A program made the translations under genes and the position numbers. Below are positions 1 to 11,587 of a stretch of DNA of 64,000 nucleotides, in pieces. Position 1 is the first letter of the stretch; the number at the start of each line of letters is the position of its first letter. The DNA comes from Desmodus rotundus (Eukaryota > Chordata > Mammalia > Chiroptera > Phyllostomidae), in contig NC_071391.1 in the NCBI RefSeq assembly GCF_022682495.2, forward strand, positions 17,831,680-17,895,679, written 5' to 3'. The notes beneath the pieces were generated by a model. That model made no database searches. It was not told the DNA's origin and saw only the letters and a program-made list of their open reading frames with translations.

Positions 1-1339
1 AGCAGATGTGAGCCAGCTCCTACATACAATGAAATGGTAAATGCAAAATCATCTGAGGGCTGCCTCGTAGCCCTCCCAAGAGACAGCATTTCTTCAGTGC
101 TATTAAAAGGACGCCTACAGAGGGTCCAGCTGTTTCTGTTAGTTGACTGACATAATATGTACTTTGTGTACATCTTTAATTTAAAAAATAGTATATACTT
201 CTATAATTAAGCTTATTGGGTTTAAGGTATAAACCCAGTTTTGAAATTGATGACTAATATAAAATTATTTCTACTAAATTGGTATTAAATTACACTCTTT
301 CTAGTAGGGTAGGAGATTCCTATTTCACCACATATTATATTTTTCAAAAATGTTACCATAAGAAAATTATGGGATCTCATTATTGATTGAATAACAAATC
401 TAAAAGTAAAAATGTTCATATGCCAATTGGAGAAGATTTTATTGCATCAAATAGTAAAACCACATGAAAGATAATGAAAATCTTAGTTCCAAATATTTAA
501 GGATTATTTAAAAGATACCTAAATGTGTTTTTCCTTTATGCTTTAAGGGTTTAGGTCTTTCATATTGTATGAGATGTTATTTATAAATCACTGATCCATT
601 TCTAGTGGCAGGATTCTCTCTGCCAGTATAGAAAATATCATGCTTACTAACAATTTTATTAGCCATGTTGTTTTTTATGGTAGTGATAATAGAGAAAAAT
701 ATACTGCCAGAATCTGCTTCAATTAAAATTGTGCCATATCAAGAATCTAGAGAGATATTAAAAATTGTCCTGGATTTGATGTATAGGAAAATGCTATTGA
801 ATATAAAGATTTTTAAATGTATTCCCCTAAAAATATTGAAACACATTTTCACTCCTTCCAGGCATTTTATATGCAGTTATATGCATTTAAAAATCTCTTC
901 AAAATCTGACATTATAATTTTTTTATTTTTATTTTTCAGGACTAAAATAGATTATTGAGGTTCAGGAACTTTGTTGAGTGGTATATCAGGACTCAGATGA
1001 GACACACAGTATTTAGTTAAAGTCGCACTATTATAAGTGAACATGTTTTAGAATAATTGCAAAACATTATTTACTATTATTGGTCCAAGTTGATATAATT
1101 TTAAGGCAAGAATCAATTGCTTATATAATATGTACCCTTCATCATCATTTTACAGCTGTGCAGATAAAGTAGAAGGAGGAAAAATGTCTTGCTGAAATTC
1201 AAAATTCTGGTTGTGATGGTGATATATCGGGTGTGTGTCTCTTGACTCCTGAATTCTCCTTTCGGTCATTCCACCACAGATCTGTTGTTAATACAAGTTC
1301 TAGAACCAAGTAATACATTTGAATTTCCATGGGAAATTT
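1..1339. other. AT-rich non-coding sequence
   Basis: No gene, RNA or recognisable repeat found. The stretch is strongly AT-rich with short A and T runs. The 97-codon open frame at 665-958 has a low-complexity F/I/K-rich translation and no supporting signals, so I read it as chance. Confidence 0.6.
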
Positions 1340-1565
1340 GCTATGGAATGAATGTAGGAAGCCCTCATGAATGAGGTTAATGTGCTTATCAGAAAAAGCG
1401 TGAGAGAGTTCTCTCTCTCAGCCACGTGAGAATACAGCAAGCAGACATCTTCCTTCAAACTAGAAGGAAGGCCAGGAACCAAATCAGCCGGCACCATAAT
1501 CACGGACTTCTCAGTCTTCAGAAAAGAAATTTCTACTGGTTAAGCCACTGAAACAGGCTAAGAGA
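1340..1565 (+). mobile_element. MaLR-type LTR fragment (MST/MLT1-like)
   Basis: The order of blocks follows the 3' half of an ERVL-MaLR LTR: 'gccctcatgaatgaggtta', then a 'gccacgtgagaatacagcaa' block, then 'ccaggaaccaaatcagccgg', a 'ggacttctcagtcttcagaa' block and a terminal 'agaaatttctactgg'. It is strongly diverged and its 5' part is missing. This is an old relic common to placental mammals. The subfamily cannot be assigned by eye. Confidence 0.6.
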
Positions 1566-3574
1566 GACTTTAGTATTTTAAACTGGGTATGGCATGGATG
1601 TAAGAATTCAGGGGCTGAGCCAGATACACAGGAAGAAAGCCTGCTAAGGGAAAGGTGGGATGATCTCTGTGATCCTCCCTACATGGCAGGTGGCTGGCCA
1701 TTCAGAACACCAGGGTGGAAGTGGAAATTTGTTTTTTCTTGCTTCCTTTTTGTTAAATAGAATGGACAGAATGGATCAGTCAACACTCTCCAACATGGGA
1801 GTGGTACCTCTTTGTGCATAAATATTCATTGAAACAGATTTTCCCCAACTTCCACCATAACTGGGAGCATGTTAGGCCTCCCACCCAAAATTTAGAGTTG
1901 CAGCTGTGTAGTATGAACAACCCCCTGGTGGTCCTTACTGTGCAAATAAATCAAGGGTGATGCCAGTGAGCTTGTGCCCAAAAGGCAGCCTGTGAGTCAC
2001 TGCTGAGTTGAGATATACTGTAAATAATGCTTGCTCTTTGAGAAACTGGGTTGACGGATGCAAACAACATTGGTGAGGTTTATGAATGTCAATTGATATT
2101 CACCCATCTGTCTCTCTGCCCTACCTGCTTCTCCACTTACGAAAATAAGACTTTCAGTTAGTTTGGAGGCTGGCAGGACATTAAAGAGCCTTTTGTTGGA
2201 TTGTGTTTACAATACATAGTCTTTTTGTGTCCTTTTCTTGAGAAAGATCCTTATAAGACTGATGTGAAGGTATGGAAACATAAATAACCTTTGGTTACAT
2301 CTGAGTTAGTCTCTGTATCCACAGCAGAGCTGGAATGTTCTGAGATTGGATGAATTTGAGGGGAAATCTGGGTCGGCCTCCACATCAGAAGAGAAGAACA
2401 AGACTGTTTGAGGAGAGAGGCAGTCATGAGATCAAGAGCTAAGAATTAAAAGTCTGTGTCGGTGTCATTATTAAATTATCTGATTAATAGTATTGAATAA
2501 TACATATTAACTAATTTATAGTGAATGAACTTGTTGACCTCTCACTGTATAATTTCCACATCAGGTCCCTTGATATCTGTAACCTATTAGCTTTATAGGC
2601 ATGTCATTATTATTCAATTAAAGTCCTAGGTGTCTTGGGGAGACATGAGGAGAAGGTGATAATTATGTTTAAAACATGGCCATTCCATTGTTATTATCAA
2701 ATTGAAAGCATGTCTATTTAATTTTGTCAGTGAACATTTTCATACAATACATATTTCAACAATAATGAGAGTTTATACACTGATGTAATTTTCTACAATA
2801 TTATTAGCATCTAAGTATTACCAAATGATATTACAGCCTATAATTATGCAATGCAATAGATTCAACAGTGCTTAAAGATTTTTCCCCCATATATTTTTAC
2901 TTTTTTTCTCTCTCAATATTTAGTTCACTAAACTCCTGGAATTTAATTTATGAGTTGATGCTATCTCCACGCAGTCATTAGGGCTTCACAAGCTACTGTT
3001 TACGAAGTAGTGATTATCATATGGAGAAACTGATGGGCTTACAAATTCTCCCAGAACTAGGAACACAGGACTCTTATTTCCTAACATGATTCATTAACTG
3101 CTGATGAACTCTGCTTCCAGAATGTAAAGTTAGTTTTTCTTATACATATAACTGAGCACCAGCTGCTTATAAGCTCTGTAAGTCACGCGGTTAGACTTGC
3201 AGGTCCTGTGGTTAGACTCCCAGGTGAGAGGGCTCTTTCCACATGGAGCCCAACCAATTTATTGCAGCACCTACTCTCTGCACCTGTTCCTACCATGGGG
3301 GGAAGAGGAAAGGTGGTTCATCCTGTTTGCACTTCTGCTGTTTGCACACCTGATTGTCTCAAATCCAACCAGGATGATATTGCATTTGATATGAGAGGAG
3401 CCACGGCACCTTGAAGTACTATTTTAGGCAGAGTGTGCTAATCAAACTATATCCTCTCCTGATTGTATCAAGAACACCCTGCCCTTTCTAATGACAGTTA
3501 ATGAGGGAAGGAAAGAGTTGCTTTGATTAGGACAAACATGATTCAAAAAATAGATATTCACTCAACCCACAGGG
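1566..3574. other. Non-coding sequence without recognised genes
   Basis: No supported gene. A short CTCF-core-like string (reverse complement CCACCAGGGGG) lies at 1921-1931. Open frames at 3197-3414 overlap in two frames and look like chance. Confidence 0.5.
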
Positions 3575-3700
3575 CATATAGAAGGAACACTTGACTTGGA
3601 ATCAGACACTGTTGGCTCAAGGAATTCTCTCTGACAGTGGTCAGCTTTGTGACTTTGCAGAGGGCATTTAACTCTCTGACAGTCAGCTCCTCATGGGGTC
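3575..3700 (+). repeat. MIR SINE fragment
   Basis: The MIR core order is visible: 'cttggaatcaga', then a degraded 'tgtgactttg..ggcatttaactctctga' block and 'cagctcctcatgg', matching the usual 'tgtgaccttgggcaagtcacttaacctctctg..cagtttcctcatctg'. Ancient tRNA-derived SINE. Confidence 0.55.
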
Positions 3701-3792
3701 AGGCAATGCACACATATGTACAGGCTACACACGCTCACCTCATTTATTGCAAAAGGTTGTGGTAAAATGCAAATGAAAAAGCTAATATTAAA

Positions 3793-3818
3793 GTACTTTG
3801 TTCCTGTGAACAAAGTAC
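3793..3818. repeat. Perfect 11-bp inverted repeat with 4-base loop
   Basis: GTACTTTGTTC and GAACAAAGTAC are exact reverse complements separated by CTGT. It can form a hairpin or small cruciform. It is not visibly part of a recognised repeat family and has no T-run that would make it a Pol III terminator. Confidence 0.85.
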
Positions 3819-3916
3819 AGTAACAAATTGAGTTACCCCACATACTCTCTCCTGTACTGATCATGGCCCCCTTGCTCTCTCTTGACCTTGTCAGGAGGCT
3901 CCCTCCAAATTGCCCC

Positions 3917-4310
3917 TGTGTTAGTTTGAGAGGGATGTTACAATAAACTGGCTCATTTAACAACAGAAGTGTCTTCAACAACAGTTCTGGGGTCTGGAAG
4001 TCTGACATCAAGGTGTTACCAAGGTTGATTCCTTCTGAGCGCTGTGAGGGAAGGATGTGTTCCAGGCCTCTCCATCTGGCTTACACAATAGATAGCTGTC
4101 TCCCGCCATGTCTCCTCGGTTTCTTCCCTCTATGTGTCTGTCTCTGTGTCCAGATTTCCTCTTTTCATATTGGATTAGGGCCCACACTAAAGATCTCATT
4201 TTAACTTGATTACCTCTATAAAGGGCCTATTTCCAAATAAGATCAAAATCTGAAGTACTGGGTGTTAGGACACCAACATACCAAGGGACACAATTCAGTG
4301 CCTAACAGTC
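3917..4310 (-). mobile_element. MLT1-like LTR (ERVL-MaLR), antisense
   Basis: Read on the plus strand it follows the reverse complement of an MLT1-type LTR: 'tgtgttagtttgagagggatg', 'aacaacagaagtg', 'agttctggggtctggaagtc', 'ggattagggccca', 'tttccaaataagatca', 'tactgggtgttaggac', 'acacaattcagtgcctaac'. It covers nearly a whole LTR. Open frames on both strands here (4008-4204) are shadows. Confidence 0.65.
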
Positions 4311-4329
4311 CCCAAAGAGCAACATGACC

Positions 4330-4640
4330 CCCTCACTTCTTCCAGGCCTTTCCTCTTCAGTGAGTCCCTCTCTGGTCACCCCACTTAAAAATGCACCCCT
4401 CTTTCCAGTCACACATGCTCTTTCTCCCTTTTCCCTGCTTTGATTTAGCCAATAACACTTCCTACCATTGACATACTCTTTATTTCACTGGTTTACCTTG
4501 TTTATTGTCTGACTCATTCCACTTGGTAAAAAGCCTTATGAAAGTAGAAGCACTGTTTTTCCTTGTTCTTTCCTATTTTTCAATCACAAGGACAGTATGT
4601 GGCACATAGTAGATGCTCAATAAATGTTTGCTGCCTGAGA
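4330..4640 (+). repeat. L2 LINE 3' end
   Basis: Typical L2 3' signature: 'gagtccctctctggtcacc', 'gcacccctctttccagtca', 'tttcactggtttaccttgtttattgtctg' and the closing 'ggcacatagtagatgctcaataaatg' pattern. An ancient CR1-like LINE with no coding capacity left here. Confidence 0.75.
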
Positions 4641-5499
4641 TGCAAAGAAGACAATGTGGCACTACCCTCTGGGGACCCCAGTTTTGAACCACGTCATCTT
4701 TCCTCTCAGCATCTCAGTGGGGGAGAGCACCCCACATACCTGTAACAATTGGATTAAACCACCCACTGTGTCCCACAGCACACTTACATTCAGCATATTA
4801 TTCAGGTACATCTCTCAGTTGTAAAAGGAGAGGCAACAGAGAGTTTAGGCCACAGGCATTTTAATATCGGAAATAGTACTTTAGGTAGCATCAAAGGCAA
4901 GAGAATGAAAGTTAGAGGGCCAGACGGCAGGTGGTGGTGGAAAGACGCCCGGGCATTTCTCAGCTCCTGAGAGTTCCCCCGGGGACTCAGTGATACTCTC
5001 AGCTCACTGCTTATAAGCCTTAAACACCATGCTGGAATCATTCAGTAATAGGATCATTAAAATAATTATGTTTCTCCATCCGGAATTTGGCTGAAGATCA
5101 CTTTTGGTGCTTTAGCCTTTCAGCGCCATGATTTTAGAAAGAAATCTCAGGCAGGATTTTTTTTCTTCCCCAGCAAATGAAGCTCATAAAGGTGCCAGCA
5201 ACAAAATAAATCAGTTATCTGGTGCTCTCAGCTGAATATAGCTGCTGTTATTGTTGGCTGATATGCCTCTGGGGAAAAGACATTTCAGAAAGGACTAAAT
5301 CCACACGTAGTGTTGCTATAATAAAGCAGCATTTAGCAAAAAATCAACTTTAGGAACACTAGATTAAGGCTGGAAGCTAATTTACAAGGAAGGCTGTGCA
5401 AAATCCATTATTTCAATGCTCTCTATCTGTAACGGACTCAAGTAATGCCAAGGCTAGGTGTGAATTCAAACTATTGCCATTTTTGGTGCAGGCTGCGTG
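4641..5499. other. Non-coding sequence, nothing recognised
   Basis: No gene or clear repeat seen. The minus-strand frame at 4802-5041 has no splice or promoter support. Confidence 0.5.
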
Positions 5500-5670
5500 G
5501 CGTGCCAGAAAGAGCTCATGCTTGTGGCTCTCATAAGTGCAGCTCCGCTCTTCATGAAATCTACGATGTCGGTCAAGTCTCAGACTTTCTAAACCTGTTT
5601 TTCTTTCCCATCGTTAAAATGGAGCTAATGACCCCTCTTCAAATGTATGTACAGAGGGTAAATTGAGTTC
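5500..5670 (+). repeat. MIR SINE fragment
   Basis: Diverged MIR: 'gccagaaagagctcatgctt', 'cggtcaagtctcagactttct', 'gtttttctttcccatcgttaaaatgg' and 'gtacagagggtaaattgag' align in order with the MIR core and tail. Confidence 0.55.
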
Positions 5671-5814
5671 CTTGGGGAGAATTCAAAGTCAGTTCTACTT
5701 CTGTCATTCAGGTCATTGGTGCTACAAATCTTTTGTTTCTTTAGCCTCGCAGCTAATAGCTCATTTTTTTCAGTTCAGCACAAATGTGTCGCAACTATTT
5801 CTTTCTATAGGCTG

Positions 5815-6015
5815 AGTGGCCGTGAACAACTTAGTTAAGTTCCCTAAGGCTTGTTTTTCTCATCTGCACAATGGGAAGTGAGTGACAATGATAAGGATAA
5901 GAGCTAACAACTATGGAGTGCCTGCCACGTGTGCTAAGTGTCATCACAACTCTGTAGAGCTGGTCCTGTGCTGACCCTGTTTTGCACACAGGAGACTGGC
6001 TTCTGGAGGTTCAGT
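5815..6015. repeat. Two MIR fragments, head to head
   Basis: The first part (5815-5890) reads as plus-strand MIR ('agttccctaaggcttg..ctcatctgcacaatggg'). The second (about 5895-6015) reads as minus-strand MIR ('gagctaacaactatggagtgcctgcca', 'ggttcagtaactggctcac'). Two old copies in opposite orientation lie side by side. Confidence 0.5.
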
Positions 6016-6239
6016 AACTGGCTCACTATAGTACAAATAGAAGGCAGTACAAATGTAAAATAACTAGCAGGATATCTGGTAGAGATTCAATGGGATTATT
6101 ATTACTATAGTATTTAATAATATCAACATCACAACCCTGTCTTCCTGCCACCCATAACCTCTATGCTGGGTGTTCTCTGTGAGAATAGGGAGTATAACAC
6201 ACGTATATTGTTTGTTATGAAGTAGAATACTTTAACGTC

Positions 6240-6320
6240 ACTCAATAAGTGCACAAAGAAAGAAAAAGGAAGAATAAAGAAAGGGAAGGAAGAAGGAAGG
6301 AAGGAAGGAAGGAAGGGATA
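6240..6320. repeat. Purine-rich microsatellite (GGAA)n
   Basis: Imperfect GAAA/GGAA repeats end in seven near-perfect GGAA units around 6289-6316. The overlapping minus-strand open frame (6129-6326) is a low-complexity product of this tract. Confidence 0.85.
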
Positions 6321-6329
6321 AGGCACATG

Positions 6330-9300
6330 AATATTGCTTCCTTCACATCTCTAACCTGTCGACAATTTCAAGAGCGCTGTTAATGTGTGACATGCCAGGC
6401 CTATTAACGATCATGGTTTTGGGTGGGAGCATGCAATTCTCCCACGTGCCTGCACAGATAAATGGTACAAAGCGAGATGCTCTGTGGCTTTAATGACTGC
6501 CAATGTTCTCAACACACAGCTTCAGCCCACAAGCAACTGCATGAACTAACCCTGAAATATTTTGACATAATTACATTGACCAGGGTTTTCTACATAGAGA
6601 TTCTAAACTGTCATTTATAGAAAAGCATCTCTCACTTTACTATCAGGAACTGAAAAATAGCTTTTGGGGGTTAAAGTACAAGGGGGACTATTGTTGTTCC
6701 TGTGCATCTCTGTTTATACTTAATACGTTTCTTAGGCAGTTCCAGCACAGCAATGGGGGGTCATCCTGATGTCAGAATTCCTGAAGGAATAGGCTAAGAC
6801 ATATTTGTGTCTTGTCTGAACCACACAATCTGTGTTCCCTTCCCTCATACTTTCCCTTCTGGTGCTTAATTTTCTTTCTTTTATTTCCTACGCTCTCATG
6901 CTTTCAATATGAAAGATGTTGGGGATTTAAAAAAAAAATTCAGTGGATATTCAATATAAACAACAATTTTCAGATGACAAAGAAACACTTGACAATAATG
7001 GGACAGTTGGTTTTACCTCCATTATTTTCACGTATTTATTTAGCTCTTTATTCCCACCATCTTTTAACAGGCATTGACTTAGTGCATACTATTGTGTCAA
7101 GCCCTGTGCTTAAATTATTGGTGGTCTAATGGGGAAAGGGGGGGGGAACACACACACATACATGATTAAAATATGGTAAGATAATTATTATAATAGATAT
7201 ATCTATAACATGCTGCGAAAATACAGAAGAAGAATTGCCTTCCTCTGTTTGGGAAGCCACGGAGGCTTCAGAGAGGAGGTGCTATTTGGGAGGGGTTTTG
7301 AAGCCTAGAAAGGAATTCAAAGGTAGGAGGAAGGGCAAGAGCATTGTGAGCAGAGCAAATGTCATGAAATATTAAACCAACATGTGCAGAAAATTGCCCA
7401 AGAGGCACAGAGGGTATATTGGCATGGGAAAGGAAAGCGGATAGGTGAGGTTAGAGAGAGTGAATTGATCAATGTCTAATAGTTTTTAGAGTCTAACCAT
7501 GCACTAACACTTTATAGAATGAAAGAGAAAGGATGGGAATAGAAAAAAAAAAACCCTCCCAAATAGGTTGAAAGGTAGATTTACAACACAACATGTACGC
7601 ACACACATGCTCGTGTATACACATGTGATCATATCTTAAAATTGTAGTTCATCTATACTCTGACAGGAAAACAACATATCTAAGTAACTAATTAATGGAT
7701 TCTCTTCTAGTGGCATGATTTGGTGATGCTGTGAAGTTAGAGACTTTATATCCTTAATGTGACAATGAAGGAGTTGATTCCCCAAGATACAATGTCAAGT
7801 ATATTTCACTGTAGCCTAATTGTTTGGAAATTCATAGTGTATATTTTGGTTGAGTATACATACCTGTGAAGTTTTGCAATCCATGAAGCATGTACAGAGG
7901 GTCTGTGAAGAACCTGTGTGTGGTCAGTCATTTTCAACCATGTGGCATGAAAGGAAAGAAAATTGTCCCGAGTGAGAAGGAAATCATCATAATTTGAACT
8001 ATCTTGGAGCTTCTCTTCTTAAACCTGAATTGCTACTCTTGGGCCCCTGTTGTCTTATCCACCTGGGACCTGGATCTTCCCTCACTCATGTTAGTGTAAA
8101 AAAATGAAACAAAACACCCACTATCAATGATCAGGCATCTCAAACCCCATCCTCCTTCCTTCGGGACAAGTGTGGGTATCCTCCAATTAGCACATCACAA
8201 AAGAGTAATTGTGTTGTTTAATTTAGCCTAGTATGGATCTTTAGACGCCTTTTAAGTTGTCTTCTTCAGGAAAGATGATGTGATAGTTTGCTTAAAAAAA
8301 GTACATAAACTTGAGGCAAGTAGGCAACAAGGACTTCCTTTGTCACTGTCTCTCTCCCTATCTATGTAAAGATGCTGGGAACGTGTTTGGTTTTTTTTTT
8401 TTTTTTTTTCAGAAAACTCTCCTTTGAATGTCAGTGAAGTATAGTTTTGGAGGGCAGGATGGTGACTTACCTTCCCACTTTCTATAGAAATATACTCATA
8501 TATTTTTATACAAATGAATAGACTTCCAAAATATCACTGCTGACAAGACTCCTTTTAAAATTACTTAACAGGGAATCATAGCTTTGTCACTAAACCCAAA
8601 GCCATAAGCCATCGTAATACTTAACATGTTGAATTCTGTTTTTTCCTCTCACTTCAGTTGCTATCACTTGATATAAGAAGAGCATGGTCTACCCCAGGGC
8701 ATTCTGTATTATTTTTCCTGTTAAAGAAATGAAGACTTAATTTTAAACTTTGTTTTTCTGCCATCATTCTTTCTTTTGGGGGAAATCTATAGACCCACCC
8801 TCTTTATTCAGGCTTGGTGAATATTAGAAATTTATTTATTTCAACTTAGTGAATGGTTTCTGAATCTCTGTGTGCATGGCTACCTTTTGTGAATATGCAA
8901 ACACAGGAATTATAAGACAGGCTATGACATTCCAGGAGTGTATAGTTTGGGGTAACATACGGTTTGGCGTGAACAGAGGCAAAAAGAAGATTTCCATTCA
9001 GACACCTGTCACTCTAAGTCAGAGGCTGCAAACTGGCTACTCTTGCCTTTGTACTGTTTGGCCTTCACAGAAGTTATTAAATTAGTTGTTAACATTAACG
9101 ATCATTAGATTTTAAAACAAAGTAGAAAAGAGGCTGCCAGAAGTTGGGGGTTACTGTTTAGCATTACAGTTTCCCTTTTGAGCCCTTATACCAAATTTGT
9201 ATCACTTCATCATGTCACCTGATTGTCTCTATGCCAATTCAAGGTTGCAAGCCTTTGTATAGGGAATATGGTTTTATGTGGACAATGAGTTCACAAAGGA

Positions 9301-10470
9301 CAGGGCGGGGCCTATGGGCGTGTGAGTGACCAAGGAAGTTTTTCAATAAAAGTGACACTTGAACTGACCCCGAGAAGAAGGATGGAATTTGAACTGAGGG
9401 AGGATCACACACAGGTGAGTTTGCATATGCTTAGGAGACCCACCTTGGCTGGGCAGTGGGAAGGCACAGTTCTGTGGAGAGGACTAAGAAGTAAGATTGA
9501 CAGGTAAGGAAGGGGCAAGATTTGCAGAGTTCTGCATGACTGATCAAGTTTTGATTTTATCCTGGAGGTCACACAGTAGATTGAGATGATGTTTTCATAT
9601 TATAATGGTGCCTATGGTATGCCAGATGACCTATAATAATGAAAAATAAAGCAACCACTACTTAAGCTTTTGGAATATTCTATTTACAAGAACTTGAAAA
9701 TCTCTGTGTAAGTATATATGAATGAGTATATAACATAGTGATCAGTTTAAATGTATACATTAGTTTATGATATATAAAGAAAAAAATCAAAATCCCAAGA
9801 ACAAAGAGGCAATAAAATACAAGAGTGAAAAACATGGTCAGTCACTTGAGTTGCTCTGTGGGAGGGACAGAAAGATAGAATTTGAATTGCTGGGTCAGGT
9901 CTGGAGACTAGGCCTTGGCTCATCCATTTAGAATGTGGCCCTCAGACACCTGCAGAAAACCAGACCCTCAAAGGGAACTATGAGAATGAATTCACCCACG
10001 GGCCAGAAGTCTGTGTGGCTTAACCTATGTTCTAGGAGAAGGATAATAGTGAGGAAGAGGAAGGGTAGAGAGAGGGAGAGATTAGATAGATAGATAGACA
10101 GACAGACAGATAGATATTCCCCTGTGAATACAGGGTCGTCGTTTGCATACTCCCAAGCTAGGTAATTATTACAAAAAGTTCTCCCAGCTGTTATTACCTC
10201 TGTTATAAACAAATGGAGAATCTACAATGTGAGCTTTTAAAGAATCCCTGTAGATTCAAAGCAGCATAAGATACGCTCACAACCTAAAACTACAAATCGT
10301 AGTCAGAGGAAATGTCTTCAGACTCATGAAGCAGCAGGGCCAGGGCTTTGAGAGCTTTGGCCCACAGAAGATTCTGGATAGAGAATGAAAGAAAAACAAC
10401 CATGTTTGCAAGGATTAGCGTATTCTAAGAGCCAATCATAGAATTACAGGCAGAATCACAGTGATCTCCC
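6330..10470. other. Intergenic stretch with degraded old repeats
   Basis: No gene recognised. 7040-7400 and 9320-9600 resemble one ancient mammal-wide repeat family (blocks such as 'ggaggcttcagagaggaggtgctattt', and near 9560 'ttttgattttatcctgga') whose name I cannot assign. The same family seems to recur at 14225-14640, 15390-15530, 19340-19560, 35980-36140 and 47250-47560. T19 at 8391-8409 is an isolated homopolymer. A CA-rich patch lies at 7590-7625. Confidence 0.45.
10083..10116. repeat. GATA/GACA microsatellite
   Basis: A run of tetranucleotide units switches from GATA to GACA and back to GATA. Confidence 0.9.
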
Positions 10471-10476
10471 TTGTTG

Positions 10477-10869
10477 AAAGATCACACTTCACCCATCCAA
10501 ATACTAACCAGGCCCGACTCTGAAGTATGGAGACAGCTGTACTTGAGCACAATTTAAAAAAAAAAAAAGCAAGAGAAAAGAAGTTAGTTACCGGAAGGTG
10601 GCCAGATGGGAAAGGAGGAATGGGTGAAGAGATGAGGGGATTAAGAAGTACAAATAGGTTGGTACAGAACAGCCATGGGGAAATAAACTACAGTATAGGA
10701 ATTGGAGTAACCAAAGAACTTATATGCGTGACCCATGGATGTAAACAATGGTGGGAGGATTGCCTGAGGGAGTAGGGGGCACTGGGTGGAGAAGGGTGAA
10801 GAGGGGAAAAATGAGGACAACTGTAATAGCATAATCCATAAAACATAATTTAAAAAAAGATCACCGTTC
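10477..10869 (+). mobile_element. Composite retroposon: antisense 5S fragment plus L1-type 3' end
   Basis: An element at 10491-10855 is bracketed by an imperfect direct repeat: 10477-10490 and 10856-10869 share 12 of 14 bases, beginning AAAGATCAC. It starts exactly with an antisense 5S rRNA fragment, continues through 'gacagctgtacttgagcac' and an A13 run (10556-10568), then an L1-type 3' UTR ('ggaattggagtaaccaaaga', 'gaggacaactgtaatagca') ending in an A-rich tail. The TSD and A-tail show that it moved by L1-type retrotransposition. The overlapping open frames at 10527-10832 are not genes. Confidence 0.6.
10491..10522 (-). pseudogene. 5S rRNA fragment (antisense)
   Basis: The reverse complement of this 32-base stretch matches mammalian 5S rRNA at 29 of 32 positions, including an exact GTCGGGCCTGGTTAGTA run. 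This is the region around the intermediate element and C box of the internal Pol III promoter. The next bases (10523-10534, AAGTATGGAGAC) look like the remains of the 5S 5' end in antisense (GTATGG, then AGAC) after an internal deletion of about 40 bases. It is too short to be a functional 5S gene. The alignment was made by eye from the known 5S sequence. Confidence 0.75.
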
Positions 10870-11587
10870 TTTGTAGGGGAAGGAAGTGTGGAGAGTGAAT
10901 GATTTGCTCACGACGATTCCAGTTCTAGGAGACTTAGGGTAGTGAGCACAATACAATATACAGATGATGTATTATAGAATTTGTACACTTGAACCCCATA
11001 TAATTTTATTAACCAAAAGTCCACAAAAATGTCAGAAAATATATAAATTCAAGAATAAAATGTAGAATTGAAGTCTCTGACGCTAACACCAGTCTTAGAG
11101 CATTCATGCACAGAAACACGGTTAGGAAGAAAGAAGAAACAACGGTGAAATCAATGTTGTTTGGTGACTCTCATCAAGAGTCACAACAAAACTAAGTAGA
11201 GGATATGATTTATAGCGACTCTGTTTACAGAATGAGGGAAGTGATGTTGGGGGAGATGCAGTGTTGATTTTCCTATCCGTAGCATTCTTAGCTTTTATGT
11301 ATTTATCTGACACTCACTAAGTAGCTATCACAGAGCGAATGCAACGTCATAGAGAAATGACTGACTGCGTCATGGTCTGTCATTTAAAAATATGCAATTT
11401 AGTGAAGGGAATAAGTAGATACCCAAATAATGGGGAGGTGACCAATAGGGACAGAGAATACGCTGTGACACAGGCTAGGAACGCCCTAGCCAGCTTTTTC
11501 TCCCTGCGGAACACTGGGCTTATTATGAAGAGGGGCAGCTCTAACCTAGTACCTGAGGCAAGACCATTGTTCCACTAAAGACAACAT
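10870..11587. other. Non-coding sequence, nothing recognised
   Basis: No gene or repeat recognised. Short open frames on both strands (11122-11313, 11339-11578) lack support. Confidence 0.5.
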
